A DNA stretch of 34,082 bases from Pseudonocardia sp. 73-21 (GCF_001899645.1 NZ_MKVV01000096.1:37997-72078); one strand, 5' to 3'. Shown: positions 1 to 8,018, counted from the first letter of the stretch. Notes: generated from the letters alone by a model not told the origin. Numbers and translations are program-made.

Positions 1-1779
1 CCAGTCCGAGTCGCCCCGCACGATCGACGACGCTGTGTTCTTCGCCTGCTCCAGGGTGAAGTGCGGCGGGATCATCAGCTCGGCCGGATCGACCACCGCG
101 TCGATCACGAACGGCCGGTCCGCGGCGAGCGCGGCGTCCCAGGCCGCCCCGACCTGCGCCGGGTCGTCCACTCGCACGCCGTCCAGGCCCAGGGACCGGG
201 CCCACGCCGAGTAGTCGACGTCGGGCACGAGCTGGCTCTCGTCGAACTTCGGCGTGCCCTCGGTGCTGCGATGCTCCCAGCTGACGAACGACAGGTCGCG
301 GTTGTTGAGCACCAGCAGCGCGAACCGGGGGTCGGCCCACTCGCGCCAGTACTTCGCCACGGTGATCAGCTCGTTGACGCCGTTCATCTGCATCGCGCCG
401 TCGCCGAGCAGCGCGAACACCGGCCGGTCGGGGTGCGCGAACTTCGCGGCGATGCCGTAGGGCAGGCCGCCGCCCATCGACAGCAGCGTGCCGGACAGGC
501 TCGCGAGCATCCCGGGACGCACGTGCAGGTGGCGGGCGAACCACGCCGTCACCGTGCCGCAGTCGACGGCCAGCATCGCGTCGTCGGGAAGCCGGTCGTC
601 GAGCTCGGTGAGCACGAGCTGCGGGTTGACCGGATCCGCCTTCTGGTGGGCGACCTGCCGCTGCCCCGTCTCCCACGACGCGACGTTCTGCGCCACCTCG
701 CCGCGCCAGGCGATCGACGGGTTGTGGTCACCCAGCAGCTCGGTGAGCGCACGCAGGGTGGGTGCGGCGTCGCCGGTGAGGTTGACCTCGGTGGGGTAGC
801 GCAGGCCCATCTGCGCGCCGTCGATGTCGATCTGGACGGCGGGCACGCCCTCCGGCGGGTAGAAGTCGCTGTAGGGCATGGCCGAACCGACGATGAGCAG
901 CCGGTCGCACTCCTGCATCAGCGTCCAGCTCGGGGTGGTGCCGAGCAGCCCGATCGAGCCGGTCACCCACGGTTCGCGCTGGTCCACCACCGGCATCGCC
1001 AGCAGCGCCGTCGCGATCCCCGCGCCCAGCCGGTCGGCGATCGCGGCCACCTCGGCCTCGGCGCCGTAGGCCCCCTGCCCGACGAGCATCGCGACGCGTC
1101 CGCCGCCGCGCAGCACGTCGGCCGCCGCCTGCAGGTCCGCGGCCGGCGGGATCGTCGGGCGTGAACTCGGCGCGTTCGACGTGGCGTAGTGGGCATGCGA
1201 CTGCGGCGGGTCCAGCACCGCCTTCGCGTCCTGGATGTCGTTGGGCACCACCAGCACCGCGACCGTGCGGTGGGCCAGCGCGGTGCGGCACGCGCGGTCG
1301 ACGAGGTGGCGGACCTGGCTCGGGTCGTCGAGCTGGGCGAGGAAGCCCGCGACGTCCTTGTAGAGGGCCAGGAGGTCGACCTCCTGGTAGTAGCCGCCGC
1401 CCTGCGCCGACAGCGCCGTCTGGCCCACGAGCGCGACGACGGGCTGGTGGTCGAGCTTCGCGTCGTAGAGGCCGTTGAGGAGGTGGATCGCCCCCGGCCC
1501 GGACGTCGCGAGCGCGGCCCCGATGTCGCCGCCGCCGTACTTGACGTGCGCGGTCGCGGCGAACCCCGCGGTTTCCTCGTGGCGGACCTGCACGAACCGG
1601 GCGTCGTCACGGCGCTGCAGGGCGGAGGTGAGACCGTTGATGCCGTCACCGGGGTAGCCGTAGTAGTGGTGGACGCCCCAGGAGGCCAGCCGGTCGACGA
1701 GATGGTCGGCGACCGTGGAGTGCCGGGGCTCGTCACCGGTCGTCGGGGTCTGCGTCGTCGGGGACTGGAGGTTCGTCAT
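1..1779 (-). CDS. Thiamine-diphosphate-dependent enzyme, pyruvate oxidase/acetolactate synthase type (3' end off window)
   Basis: The frame is open for 593 codons from an ATG at 1779 and runs off the window start, so the extreme C-terminus is missing. It shows the three-domain ThDP oxidase/decarboxylase plan. The N-terminal pyrimidine-binding domain carries RHEETAGF at about residues 66-73, and its first Glu is the probable ThDP-activating residue. A central FAD/nucleotide-type domain follows. The C-terminal pyrophosphate domain has GDGAMQMN (459-466) and NN (492-493), the GDG-x~30-NN cofactor motif. Family members decarboxylate pyruvate or related 2-oxo acids; the substrate cannot be told from sequence. 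Pyruvate oxidase-like ThDP proteins of this length (~590-600 aa) are common in actinobacteria. No partner small subunit (ilvN-like) is adjacent, which argues against a biosynthetic acetolactate synthase. It is followed on the same strand by nothing visible in this window. Confidence 0.88.
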   Translation of the reverse strand, partial: MTNLQSPTTQTPTTGDEPRHSTVADHLVDRLASWGVHHYYGYPGDGINGLTSALQRRDDARFVQVRHEETAGFAATAHVKYGGGDIGAALATSGPGAIHLLNGLYDAKLDHQPVVALVGQTALSAQGGGYYQEVDLLALYKDVAGFLAQLDDPSQVRHLVDRACRTALAHRTVAVLVVPNDIQDAKAVLDPPQSHAHYATSNAPSSRPTIPPAADLQAAADVLRGGGRVAMLVGQGAYGAEAEVAAIADRLGAGIATALLAMPVVDQREPWVTGSIGLLGTTPSWTLMQECDRLLIVGSAMPYSDFYPPEGVPAVQIDIDGAQMGLRYPTEVNLTGDAAPTLRALTELLGDHNPSIAWRGEVAQNVASWETGQRQVAHQKADPVNPQLVLTELDDRLPDDAMLAVDCGTVTAWFARHLHVRPGMLASLSGTLLSMGGGLPYGIAAKFAHPDRPVFALLGDGAMQMNGVNELITVAKYWREWADPRFALLVLNNRDLSFVSWEHRSTEGTPKFDESQLVPDVDYSAWARSLGLDGVRVDDPAQVGAAWDAALAADRPFVIDAVVDPAELMIPPHFTLEQAKNTASSIVRGDSDW

Positions 1780-1821
1780 GGGAGCGGGGTGCCCGCTGGG
1801 AGCGCGGACCAACCCGGCCCT

Positions 1822-1856
1822 GGCCGGCGGGCCACCCCCCAGGGAGCCCGCCGGCC
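1822..1856 (-). terminator. GC-rich hairpin, candidate terminator
   Basis: Perfect 11-bp inverted repeat, GGCCGGCGGGC (1822-1832) and GCCCGCCGGCC (1846-1856), with a 13-nt loop. It begins 5 nt after the stop of the minus-strand small membrane protein and precedes the ThDP gene start at 1779. There is no U-tract, as is usual for actinobacterial terminators. It could insulate the small-protein transcript from the ThDP gene. Confidence 0.6.
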
Positions 1857-1861
1857 GGTGG

Positions 1862-2017
1862 TCAGAACCAGTTGGCGCGGCCGCCGACCGCGCGTCCCGT
1901 CCGGCCGAGGACCAGGAGGACGATTCCCACGATCAGGAGCAGGCCTCCGATGTAGTACAGGATGCTGATGCCGGCGACGTAGCCGACGATGAGCAGGATC
2001 AGACCGAGAATGATCAC
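1862..2017 (-). CDS. Small two-segment membrane protein, DUF6131-like
   Basis: A 51-residue protein starting at GTG 2017, preceded by a good ribosome site (GGAGG, about 6 nt upstream). Nearly the whole chain is hydrophobic: one segment at about residues 2-20 (Ile/Leu/Val rich), a short Tyr-Tyr-containing turn, a second segment at about 23-37, then a basic tail ending in ANWF. This matches the small actinobacterial DUF6131 family in length and layout, including the conserved Gly-Arg-rich end with a terminal aromatic. Function is unknown. It lies beside CsbD, so a general-stress or envelope role is a reasonable inference only. A strong hairpin follows the stop. Confidence 0.7.
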   Translation of the reverse strand: MIILGLILLIVGYVAGISILYYIGGLLLIVGIVLLVLGRTGRAVGGRANWF

Positions 2018-2111
2018 GTCGTTCCTCCAGGGGTGACGGTGATGCCGGGGGGTTCGGCAGTGTGGCGGACTACCCGTTCGGTGGTGATCCCAATCACGGC
2101 GGCCGAGCCGA

Positions 2112-2297
2112 CTACTTGCCGAGGACGTCCTTGGCGGCGTCCTTGACCTTCTCGCCGGCCTGCTTGATCTTGCTGGAGGCCTGGTCGCCCCGGCCCTCCG
2201 CCTCGAGACTCTTGTCGTCGGTCGCCTTGCCGACGCCCTCCTTGGTCTTGCCCTTGAGCTCCTCGGCCTTGTTGTCGATCTTGTCACCCATAGCCAT
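2112..2297 (-). CDS. CsbD family stress protein
   Basis: A 61-residue, highly charged, Lys/Glu/Asp-rich protein. It has the CsbD signature: MGDKIDNKAEELKGKTKEG near the N-terminus, then a repeated amphipathic helix pattern (KIKQAGEKVKDAAKDVLG) at the C-terminus. CsbD-like proteins are small, helical, general-stress-induced proteins of unresolved biochemical role; in Bacillus csbD belongs to the sigma-B regulon. The ATG at 2297 has a GGAG site 8 nt upstream; a second ATG two codons later would also give a normal CsbD N-terminus. It sits in a minus-strand run of three tiny genes (2562 to 1862) that could share a stress promoter, but I see no clear alternative-sigma motif. Confidence 0.9.
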   Translation of the reverse strand: MAMGDKIDNKAEELKGKTKEGVGKATDDKSLEAEGRGDQASSKIKQAGEKVKDAAKDVLGK

Positions 2298-2376
2298 GGT
2301 GGTCGCTCCTTACGTGGTGGTGTGGGAGGTGGGTGCCCGCTCGGCGGAGGTGGCAAACCGGTCGGGCAGGCACACG

Positions 2377-2562
2377 TCACTCGCCGATGATGCGGATCTC
2401 CACGTGGGCCGGCGGGTCGGCGGGACGTGACGGGTCGGTGACGACGGTGTCGTCGATGCGCACCCACCCGCTCGCGAGGTGGTGCCGGGCGCGCTCCTCG
2501 GTGATGCCGGACTGGATCAGCCGGTCCAGGACGGTGGCGGTGGCGGTGGCGGTGGTGTTCAT
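2377..2562 (-). CDS. Small S4-like protein of unknown function
   Basis: 61 residues, ATG at 2562 with an AAGGGA ribosome site 7 nt upstream. After a low-complexity Thr-Ala start it reads RLIQSGITEERARHHLASG, then VRIDDTVVTDPSRPADPP, then a short beta end. This resembles the alpha-L RNA-binding (S4) fold: two helices, a Gly, then a strand-turn-strand, as in S4/Hsp15/RluB-type domains. RNA binding is an inference. The Thr-Ala start comes from three exact GGTGGC hexamers plus one variant (2533-2556, plus-strand reading), a simple repeat that would change length without changing frame. It is one of three small genes on this strand together with CsbD and the DUF6131-like peptide. Confidence 0.55.
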   Translation of the reverse strand: MNTTATATATVLDRLIQSGITEERARHHLASGWVRIDDTVVTDPSRPADPPAHVEIRIIGE

Positions 2563-2613
2563 GGCGTTTCCCTTCGGTCGGTCGATGTCCTGATCTTCGC
2601 CGACGGGCTGTCG

Positions 2614-3297
2614 TCAGGGCAGGGCCGAAGGACCCTGCTCGGGCGGCACCATGGTGCGCAGCAGCACCGTGCGCAGCAGGTCCGCCAGGACCTCCGGGCG
2701 TTCGTTCTTGCGGTTGAGGCTGCGCACGAGAACCATGTTCACGATCGTGCTGCCGATGTCGTCGGGGGACGGGTCCGGGCGCAGCTCGCCGGACTCCTGG
2801 CCGTACCGGACCAGCCTGGTCAGCGGCGTGAGCAGGGGGACGATGGTGCGGGGGTCGAGCTGGTCGCCCGGGTCCGGGACGTCGCCGGTCCGGATCGCGT
2901 ACTCGAGCACCGCGGCGGTGAAGGCGGCGGTCAGCCCGCGGTGGTAGTAGCTCAGCCGCGCCAGGGCCGTGATCTGGTCCTCCAGCGCGTCGAGGACCGG
3001 GCGGCCGCGCGCGATGTCCTGGTCGGCCTGCACCACCAGCGTGGCGACGTGCGGGGCGAACACCACGCCGATGAGCACGTGCTTCGTGGGGAAATGGTTG
3101 TACGCGGTGGCCGCGCTCACCCCGGCCTCGGCCGCGATGTCCTCCACCCTCGTCGAGGCCCATCCCCGGGCCCCGAACGCCGTGTCCGCGGCGGCGATGA
3201 GGGCGGCCCGGGTGCGGGTCCGTTTGGTCGCCGCCGCCCGCGCCCGCGGATCGTCGTCGGGGTGCGGGCCGTCGAGAACACCGTTCATCCGCACCAC
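2614..3297 (-). CDS. TetR/AcrR family transcriptional regulator
   Basis: 227 residues from GTG 3297; an ATG three codons in (3288) is an equally good start, since GGAGG sequences precede both. The N-terminal helix-turn-helix lies at about residues 32-77, with the typical TetR run ALIAAADTAFGARGW, a recognition segment VEDIAAEAGVSAATAYNHF and a conserved Phe-Pro-Thr-Lys. The remaining ~150 residues form the helical ligand domain, which is not conserved enough to name an effector. The next minus-strand genes are small stress proteins and the upstream gene is an LLM oxidoreductase, so the regulated target is not obvious. No palindrome was seen in the 39 nt before it. Confidence 0.9.
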   Translation of the reverse strand: MVRMNGVLDGPHPDDDPRARAAATKRTRTRAALIAAADTAFGARGWASTRVEDIAAEAGVSAATAYNHFPTKHVLIGVVFAPHVATLVVQADQDIARGRPVLDALEDQITALARLSYYHRGLTAAFTAAVLEYAIRTGDVPDPGDQLDPRTIVPLLTPLTRLVRYGQESGELRPDPSPDDIGSTIVNMVLVRSLNRKNERPEVLADLLRTVLLRTMVPPEQGPSALP

Positions 3298-3336
3298 CTC
3301 CGGCCTCCAAGGATCTCGGGCATCGGGGGGCGGTCG

Positions 3337-4368
3337 TTACCCGGTGCGGGGTGACCAGCCCAGCGCCGGGCCCAGCCGGGTGGCCGTGTCGGTGAGGATC
3401 TGCACGTAGTCGGCGGCCTCGAAACCGAACGGCAGGGCGAAGACCACCTCGTCGACGGCCTGGAACCCGGCGTGGGCGTACAGGGTCTCGGCGACCTGCT
3501 CGGACGGGCCCAGGACGTCGGGGGCGAAGAGCATGTTGGCCGGGCCCTGCGGGCGTGCGGTCCGCGGGGTGCGGGCCTCGACGTAGGCGGCGTACTTCGC
3601 CCGCTGCTGCGGCGTGGCCGTGTCGGTCGGGATGACGACGAGCCCCTGAGAGACCCGGGCCTTCCCGCCGGCCGGGTGGTGGGCGCGGAACGTCTCGATC
3701 TGGGCGCGCTGCAGGGTGGCGAAGTCGGTGGTGTCGTCGGGGCCCGGGGCCTTCAGCACGCTGCTGGTGAGCAGAGACAGGCCCTGCCTGCCCGCCCACT
3801 CGGCGGAGCCGGGGCTCGCGGCGCCGTACCAGATGCGGTCGGCGAGCCCGGGGGAGTGCGGCTGCACCTGGTCGGAGTACTCCTCGATGCCCACCGTGCC
3901 CTGGAAGGGGCTGGCGGGCTCGCCGCGGATCAGCCCGACCAGGCGCTTCACCCGCTCGTAGGTGAAGTCCTCGACGTCGGCGGTGTCGGGGTAGAGCGCG
4001 TCGCGGACGTCGCCGAAGCGCAGGGGCGGCCCGACGGACACACCGGGGTTGATGCGCCCGCCCGACAGGACGTCGACGGTGGCGAGGTCCTCGGCCAGCC
4101 GCAGCGGGTTCTCCCAGCCCAGCGGCGTGACGGCCGTGCCCAGCTCGATGCGGCTCGTGCGCTGGGTGGCCGCGGCCATGACGGCGACCGGGGAGGATAT
4201 GCCGTACTGCAGGTGGCGGTGGCGCAACCAGGCCCCGTCGAACCCGAGCCGTTCGCCGAGCTCGATGACCTGCAGCGTGGTCTCGTGGCCGGCGCGCGGA
4301 TCGGCGCGGTCGAACGAGCCGATGGTGAGGAAGCCGAGCTTGCGCAGTGGCGACGAGGCAGACGGCAC
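3337..4368 (-). CDS. LLM class flavin-dependent oxidoreductase
   Basis: 343 residues with the bacterial luciferase-like TIM-barrel pattern: LGFLTIGSFDR strand 1, a 'GFDGAWLRHRH' segment where the family has its substrate/flavin loop, SRIELGTAVTPLGWENPLRLAEDLATVDVLSGGR (the conserved 'A-x2-L-D-x2-S-x-G-R' region), and the C-terminal 'L-P-F-G' barrel end. Family members oxidise or monooxygenate using FMNH2 or F420H2; the cofactor cannot be fixed here, though the length and 'LLM oxidoreductase' layout fit FMN-type NtaA/YhbW-like members. The start is GTG 4368, preceded by TACGGT 6 nt upstream, suggesting leaderless transcription. The gene reads away from the fused regulator, whose stop lies 25 nt upstream. 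Confidence 0.85.
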   Translation of the reverse strand: MPSASSPLRKLGFLTIGSFDRADPRAGHETTLQVIELGERLGFDGAWLRHRHLQYGISSPVAVMAAATQRTSRIELGTAVTPLGWENPLRLAEDLATVDVLSGGRINPGVSVGPPLRFGDVRDALYPDTADVEDFTYERVKRLVGLIRGEPASPFQGTVGIEEYSDQVQPHSPGLADRIWYGAASPGSAEWAGRQGLSLLTSSVLKAPGPDDTTDFATLQRAQIETFRAHHPAGGKARVSQGLVVIPTDTATPQQRAKYAAYVEARTPRTARPQGPANMLFAPDVLGPSEQVAETLYAHAGFQAVDEVVFALPFGFEAADYVQILTDTATRLGPALGWSPRTG

Positions 4369-4380
4369 CCTGCCACCGTA
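4369..4380 (-). promoter_or_regulatory. Candidate leaderless promoter -10 (LLM gene)
   Basis: On the minus strand TACGGT (4380-4375) is followed by 6 nt and the GTG start at 4368. A TANNNT hexamer at this distance is the usual -10 of leaderless actinobacterial genes. There is no ribosome site between it and the start other than a too-close AGG. Confidence 0.45.
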
Positions 4381-4393
4381 GCTCCGGGTGCGG

Positions 4394-5176
4394 TCAGAAG
4401 CCGGGGAAGACCTTCCGGAGGTCGTCGAGCGTCACATCACCGGTGACCGTGACGCCGTTGGGCGTGTGTCCGGCCGTCAGGCGCCCGCCGATCAGCCGGA
4501 TCGCCGACTCCAGCGGCCCGGCGAACGTCGCGGTCGGGTCCGACACCGCCGTAGTGACGGCGACCCCGTCCCCGATGGTCAGGGCGAACCCGGAACCCGC
4601 GACGTCGACCGTCGCGGGCTTCGCCAGCACGTCGGCCCTGCCGAGGAACCCGGCCATGAAGGCGAGACCACCCGAGAGGTGCTCGGCGAGCAGCTGCGCC
4701 GCCTCGGCGGGGAGCGCGGCGGCGGGGTCCAGCGCGACCCGGACGTCCCAGGCGTGCAGGGCCGCCTCGTTCAGCCGCATGCCGGCCACGGACGCCAACG
4801 CCAGCGGGGCCGGCAGGAAGCCCAGGTCGACGGCCAGGGTCTCGCGCTGCTCGGCGGTCAGGGCCTCGTACGCGGCGACGAGGGCGGCGTCGCTGTCGAG
4901 GAAGTCGGTGGCCTGAGCGCGCGGGCCCTTCGCGTTCCAGCGGTCCCAGACGTCCTGGTTGGACTCCGCGGGCGGGGTACCGGTGAGAGCGGCGGTGAGT
5001 CCGGCGAGCGCGATCTCGGCGCCGCTGCCCAGGTGGGAGAGCACCTGCGCGAGCGGCCACTCCGCCGCCCCGGACGGGCCGGTGAGCTCCGCGTCGGAGA
5101 GGCCGGGCACGGTGGCGGCGAGGTCGTCGTGGATGGTGCGCAGTGCGGCGATGGTGCGGTCGGCCAGTGTGGTCAT
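4394..5176 (-). other. MDMPI/DinB-like domain, possible separate gene with its own ATG
   Basis: The last 260 codons of the fused frame begin with an ATG at 5176 and form a complete protein of the maleylpyruvate isomerase N-terminal/DinB superfamily (TIGR03083-like). The metal-site pattern is present: His48 in SHLGSGAE, and Glu137 with His141 in NEAALHAWD, the E-x3-H pair. Residues 150-260 form the sterol-carrier-like C-terminal half (KPATVDVAGSGFALTIGDG). In actinobacteria such proteins use mycothiol or are uncharacterised. No ribosome site precedes the ATG, so if it is a separate gene it depends on coupling to the TetR frame. Substrate unknown. Confidence 0.7.
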
Positions 5177-6331
5177 GCCGGGGCCAACACCGTGAGTGCC
5201 CCGGCCCTTCCCCAGGACCGCCGACGCCACGGCCACGATCTCGTCGGTGATCCGGGGCCGGCTGTGCAGGCGGCCGATCCGGGCGATGTCGTGCACGGCG
5301 CTGCGCGCGGCGTGCACCAGCAGTTCCGCGTCGACGGCGGTGAGCTCGGGCCGCTCGGCCCGCAGCGCCGCCACCCACCGGCGGACGTCCTGCCCCGCGG
5401 CGTCGGCGACGGACTGCCGGGCCCCGGCCGGCAGGTGGATGCCCTCGGTGACGTGGACGCCGAACAGCTCCCGTTCCCGCACGACGACGGCGGCGTAGCG
5501 CTCGACGAGGTCCCGGACCGGCTTCTCCGGACGGGGCACGGGCACCTGGGCCGCGGCGCGCTCGTGGGCCGCGATCAGCAGGTGGGCCTTCGTGGGGAAG
5601 TGGTGGTAGATGCTCGGCCCGGCGATCCCCGCGGCCGCGCCGATGTCGTCCATGCTCACCGCGGCGTAGCCGTGGCGGTGGAACAGCGCGATCGCCGTGG
5701 CGAGCACCTGCTCGGCCCGCGGCAGGTCCGGGCGCCCCGCAGCGGCCGGCGCCGGAGGGGGCCCGGGCGGGGGCAGCTCCGCTTGGCCCACGGCCGTCGC
5801 GGCCCGGAGCAGCGCATCCCGGTAGGCCTCGTGCGGCAGGTCCAGCGGCTGGGTCGACGGGCTCGCGAGCACCGCGAACGCGCCGGTGGCCAGCACCCGC
5901 ACCCGGCCGTCGTCGAGATCGGGCCGGGCCGCGGCGACGTGCGCGGTGAACTCCCGCACGAGCCGCCGGAACCGCGCCGAGGCCTCGTCGCGGTCGCGGT
6001 CGTCGAGATGGCGGACCTCGCGCTGGAGCAGGACCCAGACGTCCCGGCGCCGCAGGGCCGCCTCGGCGAGGTGCTCGAGCGCCCCGTCGAGCGAGTCCGC
6101 TCGCGAGAGGGCCGCCTCGACGTGGTCCAAGCCGGTGGCGATCGCGCCGGCGAGCAGGGCGTTCTTGTTGCGGAAGTGCCGGTACACCGCCGGGGCGGTG
6201 ACGCCGACCTCAGCGGCCACGTCGGCGAGGGCGACGCCGTGGAAGCCGAGGCGGTGGAAGTGCGCGGCGGCGACCTCCGCCAGCTCGCGGCGGCGTTCGG
6301 CCGCCGGTCGCCGCGCGGCCCTGGTCGTCAC
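4394..6331 (-). CDS. Double-TetR regulator read in frame into an MDMPI/DinB domain (645-aa fusion ORF)
   Basis: One uninterrupted frame from GTG 6331. Residues 10-60 hold a first TetR HTH (VALADVAAEVGVTAPAVYRHF), about 205-260 a second (VSMDDIGAAAGIAGPSIYHHF), each followed by helical regulator sequence. This tandem TetR layout (~385 aa) is known next to acyl-CoA catabolic genes. The frame then passes without a stop through a Gly-rich linker into M386, the start of a 260-residue mycothiol-type maleylpyruvate isomerase/DinB domain. TACGGT lies 6 nt before GTG 6331, so the transcript may be leaderless. It faces the acyl-CoA ligase operon across an 18-bp palindrome and most likely represses that operon and itself. 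The fusion could be real, or one lost or extra base may have removed the TetR stop: an ATGA lies at the junction (5176-5173) with its TGA in the adjacent frame. Confidence 0.75.
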   Translation of the reverse strand: MTTRAARRPAAERRRELAEVAAAHFHRLGFHGVALADVAAEVGVTAPAVYRHFRNKNALLAGAIATGLDHVEAALSRADSLDGALEHLAEAALRRRDVWVLLQREVRHLDDRDRDEASARFRRLVREFTAHVAAARPDLDDGRVRVLATGAFAVLASPSTQPLDLPHEAYRDALLRAATAVGQAELPPPGPPPAPAAAGRPDLPRAEQVLATAIALFHRHGYAAVSMDDIGAAAGIAGPSIYHHFPTKAHLLIAAHERAAAQVPVPRPEKPVRDLVERYAAVVVRERELFGVHVTEGIHLPAGARQSVADAAGQDVRRWVAALRAERPELTAVDAELLVHAARSAVHDIARIGRLHSRPRITDEIVAVASAVLGKGRGTHGVGPGMTTLADRTIAALRTIHDDLAATVPGLSDAELTGPSGAAEWPLAQVLSHLGSGAEIALAGLTAALTGTPPAESNQDVWDRWNAKGPRAQATDFLDSDAALVAAYEALTAEQRETLAVDLGFLPAPLALASVAGMRLNEAALHAWDVRVALDPAAALPAEAAQLLAEHLSGGLAFMAGFLGRADVLAKPATVDVAGSGFALTIGDGVAVTTAVSDPTATFAGPLESAIRLIGGRLTAGHTPNGVTVTGDVTLDDLRKVFPGF

Positions 6332-6383
6332 CGACGCACCGTACCCCTTGCCTAGTGAATATTCACTAGATACGGTTCCGGCC
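6332..6383. promoter_or_regulatory. Divergent promoter region with perfect 18-bp palindromic operator
   Basis: CTAGTGAATATTCACTAG (6352-6369) is a perfect 18-bp palindrome, AT-rich in an otherwise GC-rich region. On the plus strand TACGGT (6371-6376) lies 7 nt before ATG 6384; on the minus strand TACGGT (6343-6338) lies 6 nt before GTG 6331. Both genes therefore look leaderless, with the palindrome occupying the -35/spacer area of both. That is the expected place for a TetR dimer to block both promoters; the flanking double-TetR protein is the obvious ligand (inference). Confidence 0.75.
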
Positions 6384-8018
6384 ATGTCGACGACGACGCC
6401 CCTGGCCATCCGCTACCGCGAAGCCGGTTACCGCGCCACCGGGCTGTGGACGCCGCAGTCCCTGGCCGAGCTGGTTCCCGACCGCGCCGCGCGGCACCCG
6501 GACCGGGAGCTGTTCCTGTTCGAGGGCCGCCGGGTGAGCTACGGCGAGTTCGCGACGTGGACGCGCACCGTCGCCCTGGACCTCGTGCGGCGCGGCGTGG
6601 GCCGCAGCGACCGCGTGCTCGTCCAGCTGCCGAACTGCCTGGAGGCGCTGGTCGTGCAGGTCGCGGCGTTCCGGGCGGGGGCGATGGACGTGCCCGTGGT
6701 GCCGATCTACCGCCAGCACGAGATGCGCCAGATCCTCGCCGACTGCCGTCCCGCCGTGGTGTGCACGGTGACGGCGCTGGGCGACCGCGACCCGACGGCC
6801 GAGATCGACGGGCTGCTCGACGAGCTCGGCCTCTCCCCGGTGGTGCGCTTCGCCGTCGGCGCCGAGCGTCCGGGCTGGTCGGTGCTCCCCGAGCCCGACG
6901 CCGCCGCGGCCGGGGAGCTGCCGGAGCCACCGCCCGCCGACGAGCCGATGTTGCTGCTCTACACCTCCGGCACGACGTCGGCACCCAAGGGCGCGCTGCT
7001 GAGCAGCCGGGCCGTCATCGCGCACATGGTCAACTTCCGGGCCGCGCTGGAGGCGGGCGAGCACACCGTCACGCTGGCCGCGACGCCGCTGTCGCACCTG
7101 GGCGGGTTCGTCGCGGCGGTGGTGTTCCCGGTCTTCCTGGGCGGGCGGTCGGTCGTCATGCCCGGCTGGCGGCCCGACGCGGCCGTCGAGCTGATCGAGC
7201 GTGAGGGCGTCACGTTGATGATGGGCGCCACGGTGTTCATCGCCGACCTGGTCGAGCGCTACGAGAAGGCACCCGCCGGGGCCCACCGCCTGGAGGTCTA
7301 CGCGGCCGCGGGGGCGGCCGTCGCCCCGGAGCTGGTGGACCGCGCCGGCGAGGTCGGGGTGCAGGTCGTGCGCGCCTACGGGATGACCGAGACCGCCGGG
7401 GTCTGCGCGATCGCGTGGGCGGGTGACCCGTTGGCGCGGCGCCGCGAGTGGGACGGCCGCCTGCTGCGCGCGATGGAGATCCAGGTCGTCGACGACGAGC
7501 GGCGCCTGGTGGAGCCCGGCACCGTCGGGCACCTGCGCATCCGCGGCCCCCAGCTGTTCACCGGTTACACCGACCCCGTGCTCACCGCCGAGCAGATCGA
7601 CGGCGACGGCTGGTTCTACCCGGGCGACATCGGCCGCGTCGACGACGAGGGCTGGGTGCAGATGGTCGGGCGCACCAAGGACATCGTGAACCGCGGCGGG
7701 GAGAAGTTCTCCACCATGGACATCGAGATCGCGATCGCCTCGCACCCCGGGGTGCAGCGTGTCGCGGTCACGGCGGTGCCGGACGAGCGGCTCGGCGAGG
7801 CGGTCGGGGCGTGGATCGTGCTCGACGACGGCATCGGTGATGCCGATGTCCTCGTGAACCACCTGCACGAGCGGGGCCTCGCCCGGCAGAAGATCCCCGT
7901 CCGGTGGCACGTGGTCGCGGAGATCCCCGCCACCGCCAGCGGCAAGGTGCAGAAGCACCGCCTCGAGCAGCTCCCCGACCTCCACACCTGGACCACCGAG
8001 AGGAAGCCCGTTTCGTGA
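6384..8018 (+). CDS. Acyl-CoA ligase (AMP-forming; cyclohexanecarboxylate/short-chain fatty acid type)
   Basis: 544 residues from ATG 6384. All core ANL motifs are present: YTSGTTSAPKG (193-203, P-loop), YGMTET (332-337), YPGDIG, GRTKDIVNRGGEKFS (from 429) and PATASGKVQK with the adenylation Lys at 521. It activates a carboxylic acid to its CoA thioester through an acyl-AMP. The N-terminus (AIRYREAGYR..LW) is like that of AliA/cyclohexanecarboxylate-CoA ligase-type enzymes, but the substrate is unproven. It is the first gene of a five-gene operon; the next start (GTG 8015) overlaps its stop by 4 nt. Its leaderless-type promoter abuts the 18-bp palindrome, so expression is probably controlled by the divergent double-TetR regulator. 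Confidence 0.92.
   Translation: MSTTTPLAIRYREAGYRATGLWTPQSLAELVPDRAARHPDRELFLFEGRRVSYGEFATWTRTVALDLVRRGVGRSDRVLVQLPNCLEALVVQVAAFRAGAMDVPVVPIYRQHEMRQILADCRPAVVCTVTALGDRDPTAEIDGLLDELGLSPVVRFAVGAERPGWSVLPEPDAAAAGELPEPPPADEPMLLLYTSGTTSAPKGALLSSRAVIAHMVNFRAALEAGEHTVTLAATPLSHLGGFVAAVVFPVFLGGRSVVMPGWRPDAAVELIEREGVTLMMGATVFIADLVERYEKAPAGAHRLEVYAAAGAAVAPELVDRAGEVGVQVVRAYGMTETAGVCAIAWAGDPLARRREWDGRLLRAMEIQVVDDERRLVEPGTVGHLRIRGPQLFTGYTDPVLTAEQIDGDGWFYPGDIGRVDDEGWVQMVGRTKDIVNRGGEKFSTMDIEIAIASHPGVQRVAVTAVPDERLGEAVGAWIVLDDGIGDADVLVNHLHERGLARQKIPVRWHVVAEIPATASGKVQKHRLEQLPDLHTWTTERKPVS

Noticed and set aside
6332..6409. Longer N-terminus for the double TetR regulator starting at ATG 6409
   Set aside because: It would run through the palindrome and overlap the divergent ligase start; GTG 6331 gives the normal TetR start and has a -10 box 6 nt upstream.
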